From Planctomycetaceae bacterium (lineage in GTDB: Bacteria > Planctomycetota > Planctomycetia > Pirellulales > Pirellulaceae), in assembly GCA_002709225.1 (NCBI GenBank), contig PAQH01000051.1:1-38735 (forward strand): a stretch of 38,735 nt of DNA, in the 5' to 3' direction. The translations under genes and the position numbers were made by a program. A model generated the notes under the pieces. The model saw only the letters and a program-made list of their open reading frames with translations, did no database searches and was not told the origin of the DNA. This document shows, one piece after another, positions 8,104 through 16,945 of this stretch. The number at the start of each line of letters is the position of its first letter. The first letter of the stretch is position 1.

Positions 8104-9702
8104 ATGACGCGCATTCCGTTACATTGGCAAATTCTGATTGCCATGTCTCTCGGTGCTTCAATCGGGCTGATATTGAATATCTATGGCGGTGAAAAGGAAA
8201 CCGACAATCCGGTGGTCATCGAACAAGCTGACGTCCAGCCATACGGTATGACGAAGGCCGTTCGAATCCATGGTGGCACCATCTGGGTATCCGACACTCC
8301 ACACGAAATCCACATGCAGATTTCGCAACCTGGGGCGCGGGGTACTCGGCGCATTTTTGTAGGCGTGTTGGGAGAAGCTGCGACAGAACGGCCCCAAGGC
8401 AAACAACTTGTCGATGTTTTCTTACAAGATCCGAATGCGCCTGCACTCGCGGCGAGCGAACCCGTCAGCGAGGTAATCGCCCCCAGCTTGAAAGAGCTCA
8501 AGAACATCGATCCTGAAGCTTACCTTCTCTTCCAACGCCACGGGCGCTCACCAGCTCGCACCGTCGGGGACCTGGGAAAAAGACTCGGGGACCTGTTCCT
8601 GCGGCTACTCAAAATGGTGTCGGTTCCACTGATACTATTTTCATTAGCATCCGGTGTCTTGGGACTCGGACAAGCAGACCGCCTTGGGAAAATGTTTGGC
8701 CGCACGCTGCTGTACTACGTCTCCACCAGCCTGCTAGCGATTCTCACCGGGTTGTTTATGGTCAACCTGATCGGTCCAGGGAAAGACGCGGAAAGACAAG
8801 TACCCGACCAATTGGAACAGGTCCAAGAACAGGGGAAACAGCTGTCCACTGTCTTGTTCGAGCAACTTGAAAATCTGATTCCTGTCAATCCTATTCAAGC
8901 AACAGCCGATGGGCAGTTCCTGGGCATCATCGCTTTCAGCCTGGCATTCTCGATCTTTACGGTTTTGGTCGGCGGCCAAACGGCGGAAACCGTACGAGGC
9001 CTGGCCACTGCGGGATTCGCTGTGATGATGCGCATGACCATGGCTATTGTCAGGCTAGCCCCACTGGGCGTTTTCTGCCTGATGCTGTTTGCAGCGGCAA
9101 CCCAAGGCATTGAAGTCTTCGGCAGGTTGGGATGGTATATGCTGACAGTTGCCTGCGCACTGGCATTTCATGCCTTCGTCATTCTCCCTCTCATTCTCAA
9201 GTTTGTGGCGAAACGCAATCCCCTAGAATTTGCCAAAGCGATGAGTCCCGCGCTGTTTACCGCCTTCAGTTCGGCCTCGAGCAACGCCACGCTGCCACTT
9301 ACATTGACGAGTGTTGAACAACGGGCTGGTGTCAGTAACCGTGTTAGTTCCTTTGTGTTGCCGTTGGGAGCTACAGTCAACATGGACGGGACCGCCTTAT
9401 ATGAAGTTGTCGCAGTTTTCTTCATTGCCAACCTGACTCCCGGTGTAGAGCTTGGCATGATGCAACAGATCAGTGTCGTCTTCACAGCTTTGCTCGCCAG
9501 CATCGGAGCTGCTGGCATCCCCCACGCGGGGCTGGTGATGATGGTCATCATCCTGCAAGCAGTTGGTCTGCCGACAGAATCGCAAGGCTTAATTATCGCA
9601 GTCGATCGTATCCTCGATATGTGCCGCACTTGTGTCAACGTCTGGAGCGACTCGTGTGGCTGTGCGGTCATCGCTCGCTTCGAGCGAAACGACTCGGACT
9701 AA
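8104..9702 (+). CDS. Dicarboxylate/amino-acid:cation symporter with N-terminal insertion
   Basis: This 532-aa inner-membrane protein belongs to the DAACS/SDF family (GltP, DctA), which imports C4-dicarboxylates or acidic and neutral amino acids with Na+ or H+. The serine-rich hairpin S-S-A-S-S-N-A-T-L-P-L is at about 389-399 and the substrate/cation motif N-M-D-G-T at 426-430. A transmembrane helix spans roughly residues 7-27, and the K-M-V-S-V-P-L-I-L-F helix begins at 170. Between them is an extra soluble stretch of about 120 residues (about 30-150), much longer than the short loop in characterised members, and probably exposed outside the cytoplasm. Substrate specificity cannot be assigned. 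Start ATG 8104 precedes the first helix directly. Confidence 0.9.
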   Translation: MTRIPLHWQILIAMSLGASIGLILNIYGGEKETDNPVVIEQADVQPYGMTKAVRIHGGTIWVSDTPHEIHMQISQPGARGTRRIFVGVLGEAATERPQGKQLVDVFLQDPNAPALAASEPVSEVIAPSLKELKNIDPEAYLLFQRHGRSPARTVGDLGKRLGDLFLRLLKMVSVPLILFSLASGVLGLGQADRLGKMFGRTLLYYVSTSLLAILTGLFMVNLIGPGKDAERQVPDQLEQVQEQGKQLSTVLFEQLENLIPVNPIQATADGQFLGIIAFSLAFSIFTVLVGGQTAETVRGLATAGFAVMMRMTMAIVRLAPLGVFCLMLFAAATQGIEVFGRLGWYMLTVACALAFHAFVILPLILKFVAKRNPLEFAKAMSPALFTAFSSASSNATLPLTLTSVEQRAGVSNRVSSFVLPLGATVNMDGTALYEVVAVFFIANLTPGVELGMMQQISVVFTALLASIGAAGIPHAGLVMMVIILQAVGLPTESQGLIIAVDRILDMCRTCVNVWSDSCGCAVIARFERNDSD

Positions 9703-9821
9703 CCTGGCGGCGCAAAGCGACCCTTGCGGCAATCAGGCTCGTTCGCGCGTACTAACGCAAACCACATTCGCAAGCGAGATTTGGATTAGCCCACAGCCAG
9801 ACAGACAGGTAACTGCCGCAG

Positions 9822-11792
9822 TTACATCCGCTCGACGACTTCGATTCCCAACAATGCCAGGCCTTGCTTCATCGCTCTGGATGTGAGATCCGAAAGCGCC
9901 AATCGGCTATGCCGCAACCCATCGGTTTCGGCTTTCAGGACTGGGCAATGTTCAAAAAACACCGAGTACATCTGTGCTAACTTGAATAGATAATCGGTCA
10001 GTTGGTTTGGACGGAAATCGATCAATACTTCTTCGAGCGATTCTGAGAAACGCAACAATTGGAGGGCCAACGCACGCTCCGCAGGGTGCCCGAGGTCAAA
10101 CGTCGTCACCTGCTGCGCGTGTCGGCGCGCTTCTGCTCCGGCGCGTCTGAATATGCTCTGGACACGGGCATACGAGTACTGCAAATAGGTTGCGGTATTC
10201 CCTTCCAACGCAAGCATCTTGTCAGTATCGAATTCATAGTCGCTCGTACGATTGTGTGACAAATCAGCGTATTTGATCGCGCCATGCCCGACTACGCGAG
10301 CCACTTGCATTCGTTCCTCATCACTCATCTCGGGTTCTGGCTTGCGTTGATCGTTCTCCACAACCACCGCGTGCGCTTTCGCGACCGCTTCGTCGAGCAA
10401 ACTCTCCAAACCAACTGTATCCCCAGAACGCGTACGATAAGGACGTCCATCACGTCCCAGTACGGTACCAAATCCGACGTGACGATATTCGACTTCACTC
10501 TTGAACCAGCTTCGTGCCGTCGTGAACAACTTGGAGAAGTGCTCACTCTGACGATGGTCAACCACATACAACATCAAGTCTGGTTGCCAAGTCTCCATCC
10601 GGTAGCGAATTGTCGCGAGATCGGTGGTTGCGTAAAGAAACGCGCCATCTTTTTTGCGAATGATCATGGGTGCCTCCCAATCCTCCAGGAAGACACAGAT
10701 GGCACCCTCACTCTCACGCGCCAAGCCCGCATCCAGGAATTGGTCGACGACCTCCGCCAGCTGGTCGTGATAAAAACTCTCCCCATACTCCACATCAAAA
10801 TGGATGTCCAAGCGGTCGTACACCCGCTGGATCTCCTCCCGGCACTTTGGCAAGAACTCATTCCACAATGCAAGATTTGTTTCATCTCCGGCGTGCAAAC
10901 GCACCGTTTCCTGCAAGACCGCTACACCAACTCCCTGATGTTCTTCGACGACTCTCAACAGGTCTGGATCTGATGTCACTTGAGACAACTTCGCGGCCAG
11001 CCCATCGCGTTCCTTTCGTAATTGCGCCAATTGGGACTGCTGTTTCCTCAACAACTTCTCTTGCTTCTTTTTTTGCTTTCCATCCGTGTCACGACACACG
11101 GACATTTGCTCGTTAACCTGGCCTTCCAATTGAGTGATCTTTTCCTCCTGCAGCGGCAATTTGATTTTTCCCGCATGGAATTCAACGAGTCGATTAACGT
11201 ATTGGTAGAGCCGACTCAGCTCCATAACCGGGTTCTCTCGATAGGCTGACATATTCACGAAATGTTTGTAGCCGTAAATGATCATGCCAAATTGCGTGCC
11301 CCAGTCCCCCAGGTGATTGTCACCGATCACCTGGTGGCCTAAATGCCGTAACACGCGCGCCAGGCAGTCGCCAATCACCGTCGAGCGAATGTGTCCCACG
11401 TGCATTGGCTTGGCGACATTGGGAGAGGAATAGTCAATTACGACAACGGTTGGCGAGCTCGTCTCATCCACACCAAGCCGTGCATCACTTAGCGCCGCAC
11501 CCAACTGGGCATCGAGCCAGTCGATCTTCAGACGCAGGTTAATAAAACCGGGGCCCGCAATTTCCGGTTGTTCACAAAACTCTTCCACGTCCAACTCGTC
11601 GACAAGCCGCTGGGCGACCTCGCGTGGAGGCAAGCCGAGCTGCTTGCCCAACGGCATCGCACAATTGGCCTGGTAATCCCCAAAACTAGCATCCTGCGCC
11701 GGGCGAATCATCTCCAAAAGAGGATCAACCGCCTCGGTAAGATGTGACAAGGCCGGACGAAAACGATCACGAATCAATGAGAGAATATTCAT
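9822..11792 (-). CDS. argS: Arginyl-tRNA synthetase (class Ia)
   Basis: ArgRS charges tRNA-Arg in the cytoplasm. The 656-aa sequence shows the Add-1 N-terminal domain, the HIGH-type motif H-V-G-H at 131-134 preceded by S-S-P-N-V-A-K-P-M, and the R-T-R-S-G-D-T-V segment that stands where most class I enzymes have KMSKS. The tail contains the tRNA-binding DALR domain (Y-L-Q-Y-S-Y-A-R-V). It is longer than the usual 550-590 residues because of a charged insert around residues 210-280, rich in Lys, Gln and Glu and probably a coiled coil. Start ATG 11792. It is the only minus-strand gene between the symporter and the serine hydrolase, so it is probably transcribed alone from the long upstream spacer. 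Confidence 0.96.
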   Translation of the reverse strand: MNILSLIRDRFRPALSHLTEAVDPLLEMIRPAQDASFGDYQANCAMPLGKQLGLPPREVAQRLVDELDVEEFCEQPEIAGPGFINLRLKIDWLDAQLGAALSDARLGVDETSSPTVVVIDYSSPNVAKPMHVGHIRSTVIGDCLARVLRHLGHQVIGDNHLGDWGTQFGMIIYGYKHFVNMSAYRENPVMELSRLYQYVNRLVEFHAGKIKLPLQEEKITQLEGQVNEQMSVCRDTDGKQKKKQEKLLRKQQSQLAQLRKERDGLAAKLSQVTSDPDLLRVVEEHQGVGVAVLQETVRLHAGDETNLALWNEFLPKCREEIQRVYDRLDIHFDVEYGESFYHDQLAEVVDQFLDAGLARESEGAICVFLEDWEAPMIIRKKDGAFLYATTDLATIRYRMETWQPDLMLYVVDHRQSEHFSKLFTTARSWFKSEVEYRHVGFGTVLGRDGRPYRTRSGDTVGLESLLDEAVAKAHAVVVENDQRKPEPEMSDEERMQVARVVGHGAIKYADLSHNRTSDYEFDTDKMLALEGNTATYLQYSYARVQSIFRRAGAEARRHAQQVTTFDLGHPAERALALQLLRFSESLEEVLIDFRPNQLTDYLFKLAQMYSVFFEHCPVLKAETDGLRHSRLALSDLTSRAMKQGLALLGIEVVERM

Positions 11793-12231
11793 GCAAACTC
11801 AGATCGGTAACAACACGTCGAGGACACACCGCTGAAGCCTAACAAGACTACCGTGACACTATTTTTTCACAACCCGGTTCACCCATGTCAGGGCAGACCC
11901 CCAATTTCAAAGACACAACATGACGGAGAATCTAATCACACACCAGTGGGATGGCGAGATTATCTGACAGGAGTTGCTCAAGACGTACAGTGGCCTGTTA
12001 AATAGTAGCGTCAATTGCCCGGCACGAACTCTGCTGGCCCGATTCTGGGCTGCAACTCATTGCCATCCTCTTTCGCCGTTGGCATGTGTCAGCTGATAAC
12101 AGACGGCGTGAACCGGACACCCCTCGACTCAATGAGCTACGTCACCAAGTGTGATCTGTGCTCGCAAACTGTCAAAATGGCATCGCTGCCGCTGTGGCGA
12201 CTTCACCGGGAATCCGGCCTGTGAGTAGAAT

Positions 12232-12278
12232 GGAGACGCGTTGGAAAAAGAGAGCTTGTTCCCTGGGGACGCGTCTCC
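12232..12278. repeat. Two-part stem-loop in the argS upstream spacer
   Basis: GGAGACGCGT (12232-12241) pairs perfectly with ACGCGTCTCC (12269-12278). Inside it GGAAAAAG and CTTGTTCC form a second stem with one mismatch around an AGAG loop, with an asymmetric internal loop between. There is no T-run after it, so it does not look like a Rho-independent terminator. It could be part of a structured RNA or a 5' leader; it matches no RNA family I recognise. Confidence 0.6.
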
Positions 12279-12340
12279 GCAACCGCCTGGTTAGGGGACT
12301 CAACCCACCACGTGCGCCAACCCGCATTCTCGTTTTGGCG

Positions 12341-12362
12341 TAATGGGTTACCGATAATGGGT
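12341..12362. repeat. TAATGGGT direct repeat pair upstream of the serine hydrolase gene
   Basis: Two copies of TAATGGGT start at 12341 and 12355, 14 bp apart, ending 76 bp before the chosen ATG at 12439. Spaced direct repeats of this kind can be activator or repressor half-sites. With only 8 bp each, chance is not excluded. Confidence 0.35.
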
Positions 12363-12438
12363 AAACCAGAAACTAGAAGTCGAGGTAACATGCCCAGCAC
12401 CGGGCACCGACCGTTTGCGACGGACTGGAGATTCCACA

Positions 12439-14502
12439 ATGAATATGTGTTGGCGTTCCGTTCTGACACTAGCCTTGCTTGCGACCACCACAGCGTACAG
12501 TGCGGACGACCGTTTCCAGGAGATTCGCAATCAGATCAAACAGGCGTTGCGCGACACGCACACACCATCACTCGCGGTTGCTGTGGCTGTTGATGGCAAA
12601 GTTATTTGGGAGGAAGCGTTTGGCTGGGCCGATCGTGAAAATCAGGTGCCAGCCACGATTCACACCATGTACTCCTTGGCATCGATCTCCAAGCCAATCA
12701 CTGCAACTGGCTTGATGACGCTTGTCGAGAAAGGCTTGCTCGACCTGGACCAACCAACAAATGACTACCTGGAAGACTCAGCCATCGTCGCGCACGTCGG
12801 GAAGGCTTCCGACGCCACACTCCGAAAACTCGCCAACCACACGTCGGGATTACCGTTGCATTATCAGTTCTTTTATGAAGATGAGCCCTATCACAAGCCG
12901 GACATGCGAGAGTCAATACGGCGTTATGGACACCTGCACGCGGCTCCGGGGGAACGTTACCAATACGCGAATTTCGGCTATGGAATCATTGACTACGTCA
13001 TTCAACGAACCGCGAAACAGTCTTACGCGGATTTCATGCGTAACGCTGTTTTTGTTCCGCTGGGGATGAACCACTCCGCCGTCAACCTGCCGCGAGAACT
13101 GAAAAGTTTCCAAGCAGTTCGCTACGGTGAGCAACAGCAACCGCTGCCATTCTATGATTTCGACCACCCCGGCGCATCCGCGGTCTACAGCAGTGTCCAT
13201 GACCTGATTCGCTTTGGTCTATTTCACCTCAAGCAACGCACCGATCAACAAAAAGCGATCTTGCGCGACATCACCATCGACCGCATGCAAGAACCGACGG
13301 CGAACATTAATGACCAACTCGGATACGGCGTCGGCTGGTTCAACGACACGGACGAATTTGGCGTAAGAACCGTCAGTCACACTGGTGGAATGGGTGGCGT
13401 GAGAACGCGTCTGGTACTTGTGCCCGACAAGAACATTGCTGTCGCTGCCTTATGTAATTTCAGCACATCACTACCACTCCGCATTAGTGAAGACCTCCTC
13501 GCGGAATTGATGCCCGTCTATCGGGAACGCCTGCGTCTGCACCGCGTCGAATCCCTCGCAACACCGCCTGTAGTAGCGCAACCACCTTTTCAACCCAATC
13601 CCGAATTGCTGGGAAAATGGAAAGGCTACCTTCACACCTATGCCGGCAAACGCGCCGTGAACCTGTGGATCAAACCCTCCGGTGATATCCACATCAAGGT
13701 CGACAAGCAACTCACCATGCTGCTAAATCAGGTTCGTTTTGACGCTGGTGAATTGCGTGGCGTATTCGCCAGCAACGTTGGCACCGACGACTCGAACCGC
13801 CGCCCCTATCATGTGCACCTGAGAGCGAAACTACGCGGCGCCCAGTTGAGTGGGTCACTGACAACACGTTCTCTTCCCGGCTCACGGCCGGGAAATGCAC
13901 TCAGTTACTGGATGACGCTGAAAAAGGATGACGGCCATACAAACCTATTCGATGGCAAGTCACTCAAAGGCTGGCGCATCGTTACACCGTTTGATTTCTT
14001 GAATCATGGAAAAGTCTCGGTTGCGCAAGGCACGCTCGTACTGGATGCCGGCCAACCCGCAACAGGAATCGCCTGGATGGGAGAGTTGCCTCGCATCGAT
14101 TATGAACTGCAACTCGATGCTCAGCGGGTCGCCGGAGACGATTTCTTCTGTGGCTTGACTTTTCCTGTCGGGCCAGACTACTGCACGCTAATCCTGGGAG
14201 GCTGGGGCGGAGGTGTAACCGGGCTTTCAAATGTCAACGGAAATTCCGCCGTCGAAAACGAAACTACAGCTTTTTCCGAATTCGAAAACGGTCGCTGGTA
14301 TCACATCCGATTGCGGGTCACCTCCGACAAAATTCAAGCCTGGGTCGACAAGGATCAGATTGTCGATCTGGAAACCAACGACAGAAAGCTGTCAATCTGG
14401 TGGGAGCAGGAGCCTGTACGGCCACTTGGCATCGCCAACTGGTACACCAAGACCGCACTGCGCAACCTGTCGTTGCAACGCCTGACGACTGCGGATCCTT
14501 GA
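12439..14502 (+). CDS. Secreted serine hydrolase (beta-lactamase fold) fused to DUF1080 domain
   Basis: This 687-aa exported protein has a signal peptide ending near A-Y-S-A. Residues about 25-360 are a class C beta-lactamase/penicillin-binding-type serine hydrolase with the catalytic S82-I-S-K85, the Y176-A-N178 motif and H314-T-G-G. Such domains are usually esterases or peptidases rather than true beta-lactamases. A linker region to about 500 resembles the lipocalin-like tail seen after such hydrolases. From N-L-F-D-G-K-S-L-K-G-W (about 502) to the end is a DUF1080/3-keto-disaccharide hydrolase domain, a concanavalin-like fold very common in planctomycetes. The fusion suggests action on a glycan-linked ester or wall-like substrate, which is inference. 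ATG 12439 was chosen because GGAG lies about 9 nt upstream and the signal peptide begins there. Confidence 0.88.
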   Translation: MNMCWRSVLTLALLATTTAYSADDRFQEIRNQIKQALRDTHTPSLAVAVAVDGKVIWEEAFGWADRENQVPATIHTMYSLASISKPITATGLMTLVEKGLLDLDQPTNDYLEDSAIVAHVGKASDATLRKLANHTSGLPLHYQFFYEDEPYHKPDMRESIRRYGHLHAAPGERYQYANFGYGIIDYVIQRTAKQSYADFMRNAVFVPLGMNHSAVNLPRELKSFQAVRYGEQQQPLPFYDFDHPGASAVYSSVHDLIRFGLFHLKQRTDQQKAILRDITIDRMQEPTANINDQLGYGVGWFNDTDEFGVRTVSHTGGMGGVRTRLVLVPDKNIAVAALCNFSTSLPLRISEDLLAELMPVYRERLRLHRVESLATPPVVAQPPFQPNPELLGKWKGYLHTYAGKRAVNLWIKPSGDIHIKVDKQLTMLLNQVRFDAGELRGVFASNVGTDDSNRRPYHVHLRAKLRGAQLSGSLTTRSLPGSRPGNALSYWMTLKKDDGHTNLFDGKSLKGWRIVTPFDFLNHGKVSVAQGTLVLDAGQPATGIAWMGELPRIDYELQLDAQRVAGDDFFCGLTFPVGPDYCTLILGGWGGGVTGLSNVNGNSAVENETTAFSEFENGRWYHIRLRVTSDKIQAWVDKDQIVDLETNDRKLSIWWEQEPVRPLGIANWYTKTALRNLSLQRLTTADP

Positions 14503-14556
14503 TTTGGCTGGAGAAGCTAACCGCAGCGTGGCCAATCTCCATCGACTCCGGGCGGC

Positions 14557-15390
14557 CTACTTGATTTCAGCCAGGATGCACCGCAAACCGACCGCATCGT
14601 CCCGCAGGTCCTTGCGGATCCCGCCGCGAAAACGAATGACCCCCTGCGAAGTCCGCAAGGCACCATCCCGGTTCGCGCTGGCGAGCTGCGCAGGCTTATC
14701 CTTCCAGCTGCCGCCTCGCATGATTCGTTTCTGGGAATCACCCGCCTGGGTCCAGGCACTGCCATCCTGAGGCGCGCCTTCGTAAGTTTCGTGTCCGTGG
14801 TCCAGGCACCATTCCCAAAGATAGCCATGCACATCATACAAGCCCCACCGGTTCGGTTTCTTGGCGCCCACCGGTGGATCATTGCCCGCCGCGTTTCCTG
14901 TGTGCCAGCCAAAATCATCGAGCTTCTTGACATCATCACCAAATGAATACACCGTCTTGGTACCCGCCCGCGCTACGTACTCCCATTCGGCCTCGGAGGG
15001 CAAGCGGATGACCTGCTTCTCCCCAATCAACTTTGCTTTCCGCATCGCCGTGGTTGCTTTCGCGCAAAACGTCATCGCGTCATCAAAGGTGAGCAGCTCA
15101 ACCGAGTTACGTGGGCCTTTCCACCGGCTGGGGTTGCTGCCCATCACCGCTTCCCAGAGATTCTGCGGCACTTCGTACCGGGCAACATGAAAATGATAGT
15201 TGAAGGTAACTTGATGCAGCGGTTGTGAACTTGCGCCTTCGCCCGCCTGTCCCATCTGGAACGAAGCCGGGAATTTTCCGGTTCCGGGCGTAATGGCAAT
15301 AAACTCTTTACGAAAAATTTCCAACAGTTCTTTCTGTTGGGGAGTGGGATCAGCACCCAAAAGTACAGCCACCATAAGCACCGTGTTCAT
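14557..15390 (-). CDS. Secreted SUMF1/formylglycine-generating-enzyme-fold protein, catalytic Cys absent
   Basis: The 277-aa product has the FGE-sulfatase (SUMF1) fold. Evidence is F-Q-M-G-Q near the start, the E-V-P-Q-N-L-W-E-A-V-M-G-x-N-P-S-R-W segment, R-L-P-S-E-A-E-W-E-Y-V-A-R-A-G, G-L-Y-D-V-H-G-Y-L-W-E-W-C and R-I-M-R-G-G-S-W. True formylglycine-generating enzymes have a cysteine pair shortly after R-G-G-S-W; here that stretch reads A-Q-L-A-S-A-N-R with no cysteine. It is therefore probably not a sulfatase activator, and more likely a binding or structural member of the family. A short hydrophobic N-terminus suggests export. ATG 15390 is preferred over a GTG two codons upstream. It is 98 bp downstream of floA on the same strand and convergent with the serine hydrolase gene. 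Confidence 0.87.
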   Translation of the reverse strand: MNTVLMVAVLLGADPTPQQKELLEIFRKEFIAITPGTGKFPASFQMGQAGEGASSQPLHQVTFNYHFHVARYEVPQNLWEAVMGSNPSRWKGPRNSVELLTFDDAMTFCAKATTAMRKAKLIGEKQVIRLPSEAEWEYVARAGTKTVYSFGDDVKKLDDFGWHTGNAAGNDPPVGAKKPNRWGLYDVHGYLWEWCLDHGHETYEGAPQDGSAWTQAGDSQKRIMRGGSWKDKPAQLASANRDGALRTSQGVIRFRGGIRKDLRDDAVGLRCILAEIK

Positions 15391-15488
15391 ATGCACACCC
15401 AGAAAACCGACTCACAAAACATGTAACAACCAGCGCGTCGCGACCAACCAAGCATGTCAGACCTGAGGAATCCCGAGAGAAGCTGGCC

Positions 15489-16445
15489 CTACAGACCGGA
15501 ATCTCTTCGGCCATCGATGATGTTACCTGAACGAAACGTCTCAGCAAGCGCATGTGGGACTTCAGCTTCTGCCAGCACCACCAGCGCACGATTTTCGGCG
15601 ACCTGGGCCTTCATTAACTGCTCCTGGGCAATCGCCTCAGCCCGTTTTTTCTCGGCAGCGGCTCGGGCCACGCGCGTGTCTGCCTCGGCCTGGTCGGCCA
15701 TCAAACGAGCGCCGATGTTTTCACCAACATCAACATCAGCAATATCGATGGAAACGATGGCAAACGCGGTCTGCGCGTCAAGGCCGCGACTCAGCACATT
15801 TCTGGTAATCATATCTGGATTCTCCAGAACCTCCTTATGTGTTGCCGCTGAACCGATCGAAGAGATAATGCTTTCACCGACCCGCGCAATTACCGTGTCC
15901 TCGGTTGCCCCTCCAATCAACTGTTCCAGATTGGTCCGTACCGTCACGCGCGCCCGGACGCGCAACTCGATGCCATCTTTTGAGATTGCACTCAACGTGG
16001 CTTTCCCACTTCGAGTCGGATCCGGACAGTTGATGACTTTTGGGTCGACACTCGTTTTCACCGCATCGAGGACATCTCGACCGGCCAAGTCAATCGCCGC
16101 GGCGCGATCAAAATCCAAGTCAATCTGCGCTTTCTGGGCTGAGATAATAGCGTCAATCACCCTGGGGACATTCCCGTTGGACAATGCGTGGGCTGTTAGC
16201 CGATCGATCGTAATTCCTCTCACACCGGCACAAGTAAAACTGGCTTGCTTGGCTTGAATCATGGCATCCACGATTTGCGACGTATTAACTCGAAGAAAAT
16301 GCATCTTAATAAAGTCAATAAAACCTACCTGCGCTTTCGACGAGTAAGCCATCAGCCAAAGTCTGCCGTAACGCAAGACAAACCAGACCAGCGGCAGAAA
16401 ACAGAGCCCAGCGACTATGGCCAAAATAACCAAAAAAATATCCAT
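15489..16445 (-). CDS. floA: FloA, flotillin-like membrane scaffold protein
   Basis: FloA (UPF0365) organises functional membrane microdomains. The 318-aa protein begins with a hydrophobic hairpin (D-I-F-L-V-I-L-A-I-V-A-G onward), then an SPFH/PHB-type domain with the F-I-x-M-H-F-L-R-V-N segment. The C-terminal half is an Ala/Glu-rich helix (A-E-K-K-R-A-E-A-I-A-Q-E-Q) typical of flotillin oligomerisation. Length is close to the approximately 330 residues of the Bacillus protein. ATG 16445 is chosen over a GTG four codons upstream. No NfeD-type partner gene is next to it; instead a 70-aa membrane protein lies 287 bp upstream and the SUMF1-like gene 98 bp downstream, both on the same strand. 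Confidence 0.93.
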   Translation of the reverse strand: MDIFLVILAIVAGLCFLPLVWFVLRYGRLWLMAYSSKAQVGFIDFIKMHFLRVNTSQIVDAMIQAKQASFTCAGVRGITIDRLTAHALSNGNVPRVIDAIISAQKAQIDLDFDRAAAIDLAGRDVLDAVKTSVDPKVINCPDPTRSGKATLSAISKDGIELRVRARVTVRTNLEQLIGGATEDTVIARVGESIISSIGSAATHKEVLENPDMITRNVLSRGLDAQTAFAIVSIDIADVDVGENIGARLMADQAEADTRVARAAAEKKRAEAIAQEQLMKAQVAENRALVVLAEAEVPHALAETFRSGNIIDGRRDSGL

Positions 16446-16732
16446 GACCTGTACCACTTTCCACGAATGGATGACCGATATACTCCAACCGAGATCGCTA
16501 GATCATTCAGGCAAAACGTAAGCCGTCCTGATGGCGCAACCAGACAGCAAAGCGGACCCAGTGCGTTGCATAGCCGCATCATAACGGATGGAATTCGGGT
16601 CCAACAAGTCTCTGTGGCTGGAGACTTCCGCGACTCTTGGACCAATGTAAGAGTAGCCAACCCAGCTCAAAGTCAGGAGACGGCCTCGCCATGAGAATAT
16701 CAGGCTGCAGTGCGGCGCACGACAGCGACTCG

Positions 16733-16945
16733 TCAATCCTGTTCCTTGAGTGTAAACCAACTTAAAGTGCCCAAGCCAACGGCACTCAGAACGAACGCAA
16801 TGTCGAGAAAAAGAGAGGCCTGCTTAAACGGCGCGAGCCCAGGACTGATGAACCCGATCACAAGATCCAGGAAAAACAGGAGAAAGACCAGAACCGCAAC
16901 CGCGATACCGGCCATGCACAATACTTTCGGGACATTTAACGACAT
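16733..16945 (-). CDS. Small two-helix membrane protein of unknown function
   Basis: The 70-aa product has two clear hydrophobic helices, about residues 9-33 and 46-64, joined by a short loop with G-L-A-P-F-K-Q-A-S, and a short charged tail T-L-K-E-Q-D. Short hypothetical proteins of similar build are common in planctomycete genomes, from recall and without a search. GGGGAT lies about 9 nt before the ATG, supporting the start. An 18-bp perfect palindrome begins 21 bp upstream of the start codon. It is upstream of floA on the same strand, so a link to membrane organisation is possible but only inferred. Confidence 0.72.
   Translation of the reverse strand: MSLNVPKVLCMAGIAVAVLVFLLFFLDLVIGFISPGLAPFKQASLFLDIAFVLSAVGLGTLSWFTLKEQD

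Larger units (their letters stand above)
11793..12438. other. 646-bp spacer between divergent argS and serine hydrolase genes
   Basis: No convincing protein gene is present; the short open frames in it have no family features and no good ribosome binding sites. It must hold the promoters of both flanking genes, but no consensus -35/-10 pair stood out. It contains a long imperfect hairpin at 12232-12278 and a pair of TAATGGGT direct repeats at 12341-12362, each listed separately. It is the longest non-coding stretch in the window and the best place to look for a small RNA. Confidence 0.7.

Noticed and set aside
12015..12343. Short open frames in the argS/serine hydrolase spacer
   Set aside because: Composition is not protein-like, they overlap in different frames, and none has a ribosome binding site.
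15454..16257. A 267-codon open frame on the plus strand opposite floA
   Set aside because: It is Ser/Arg/Ala-rich with no family features and lies wholly opposite a well-supported gene.
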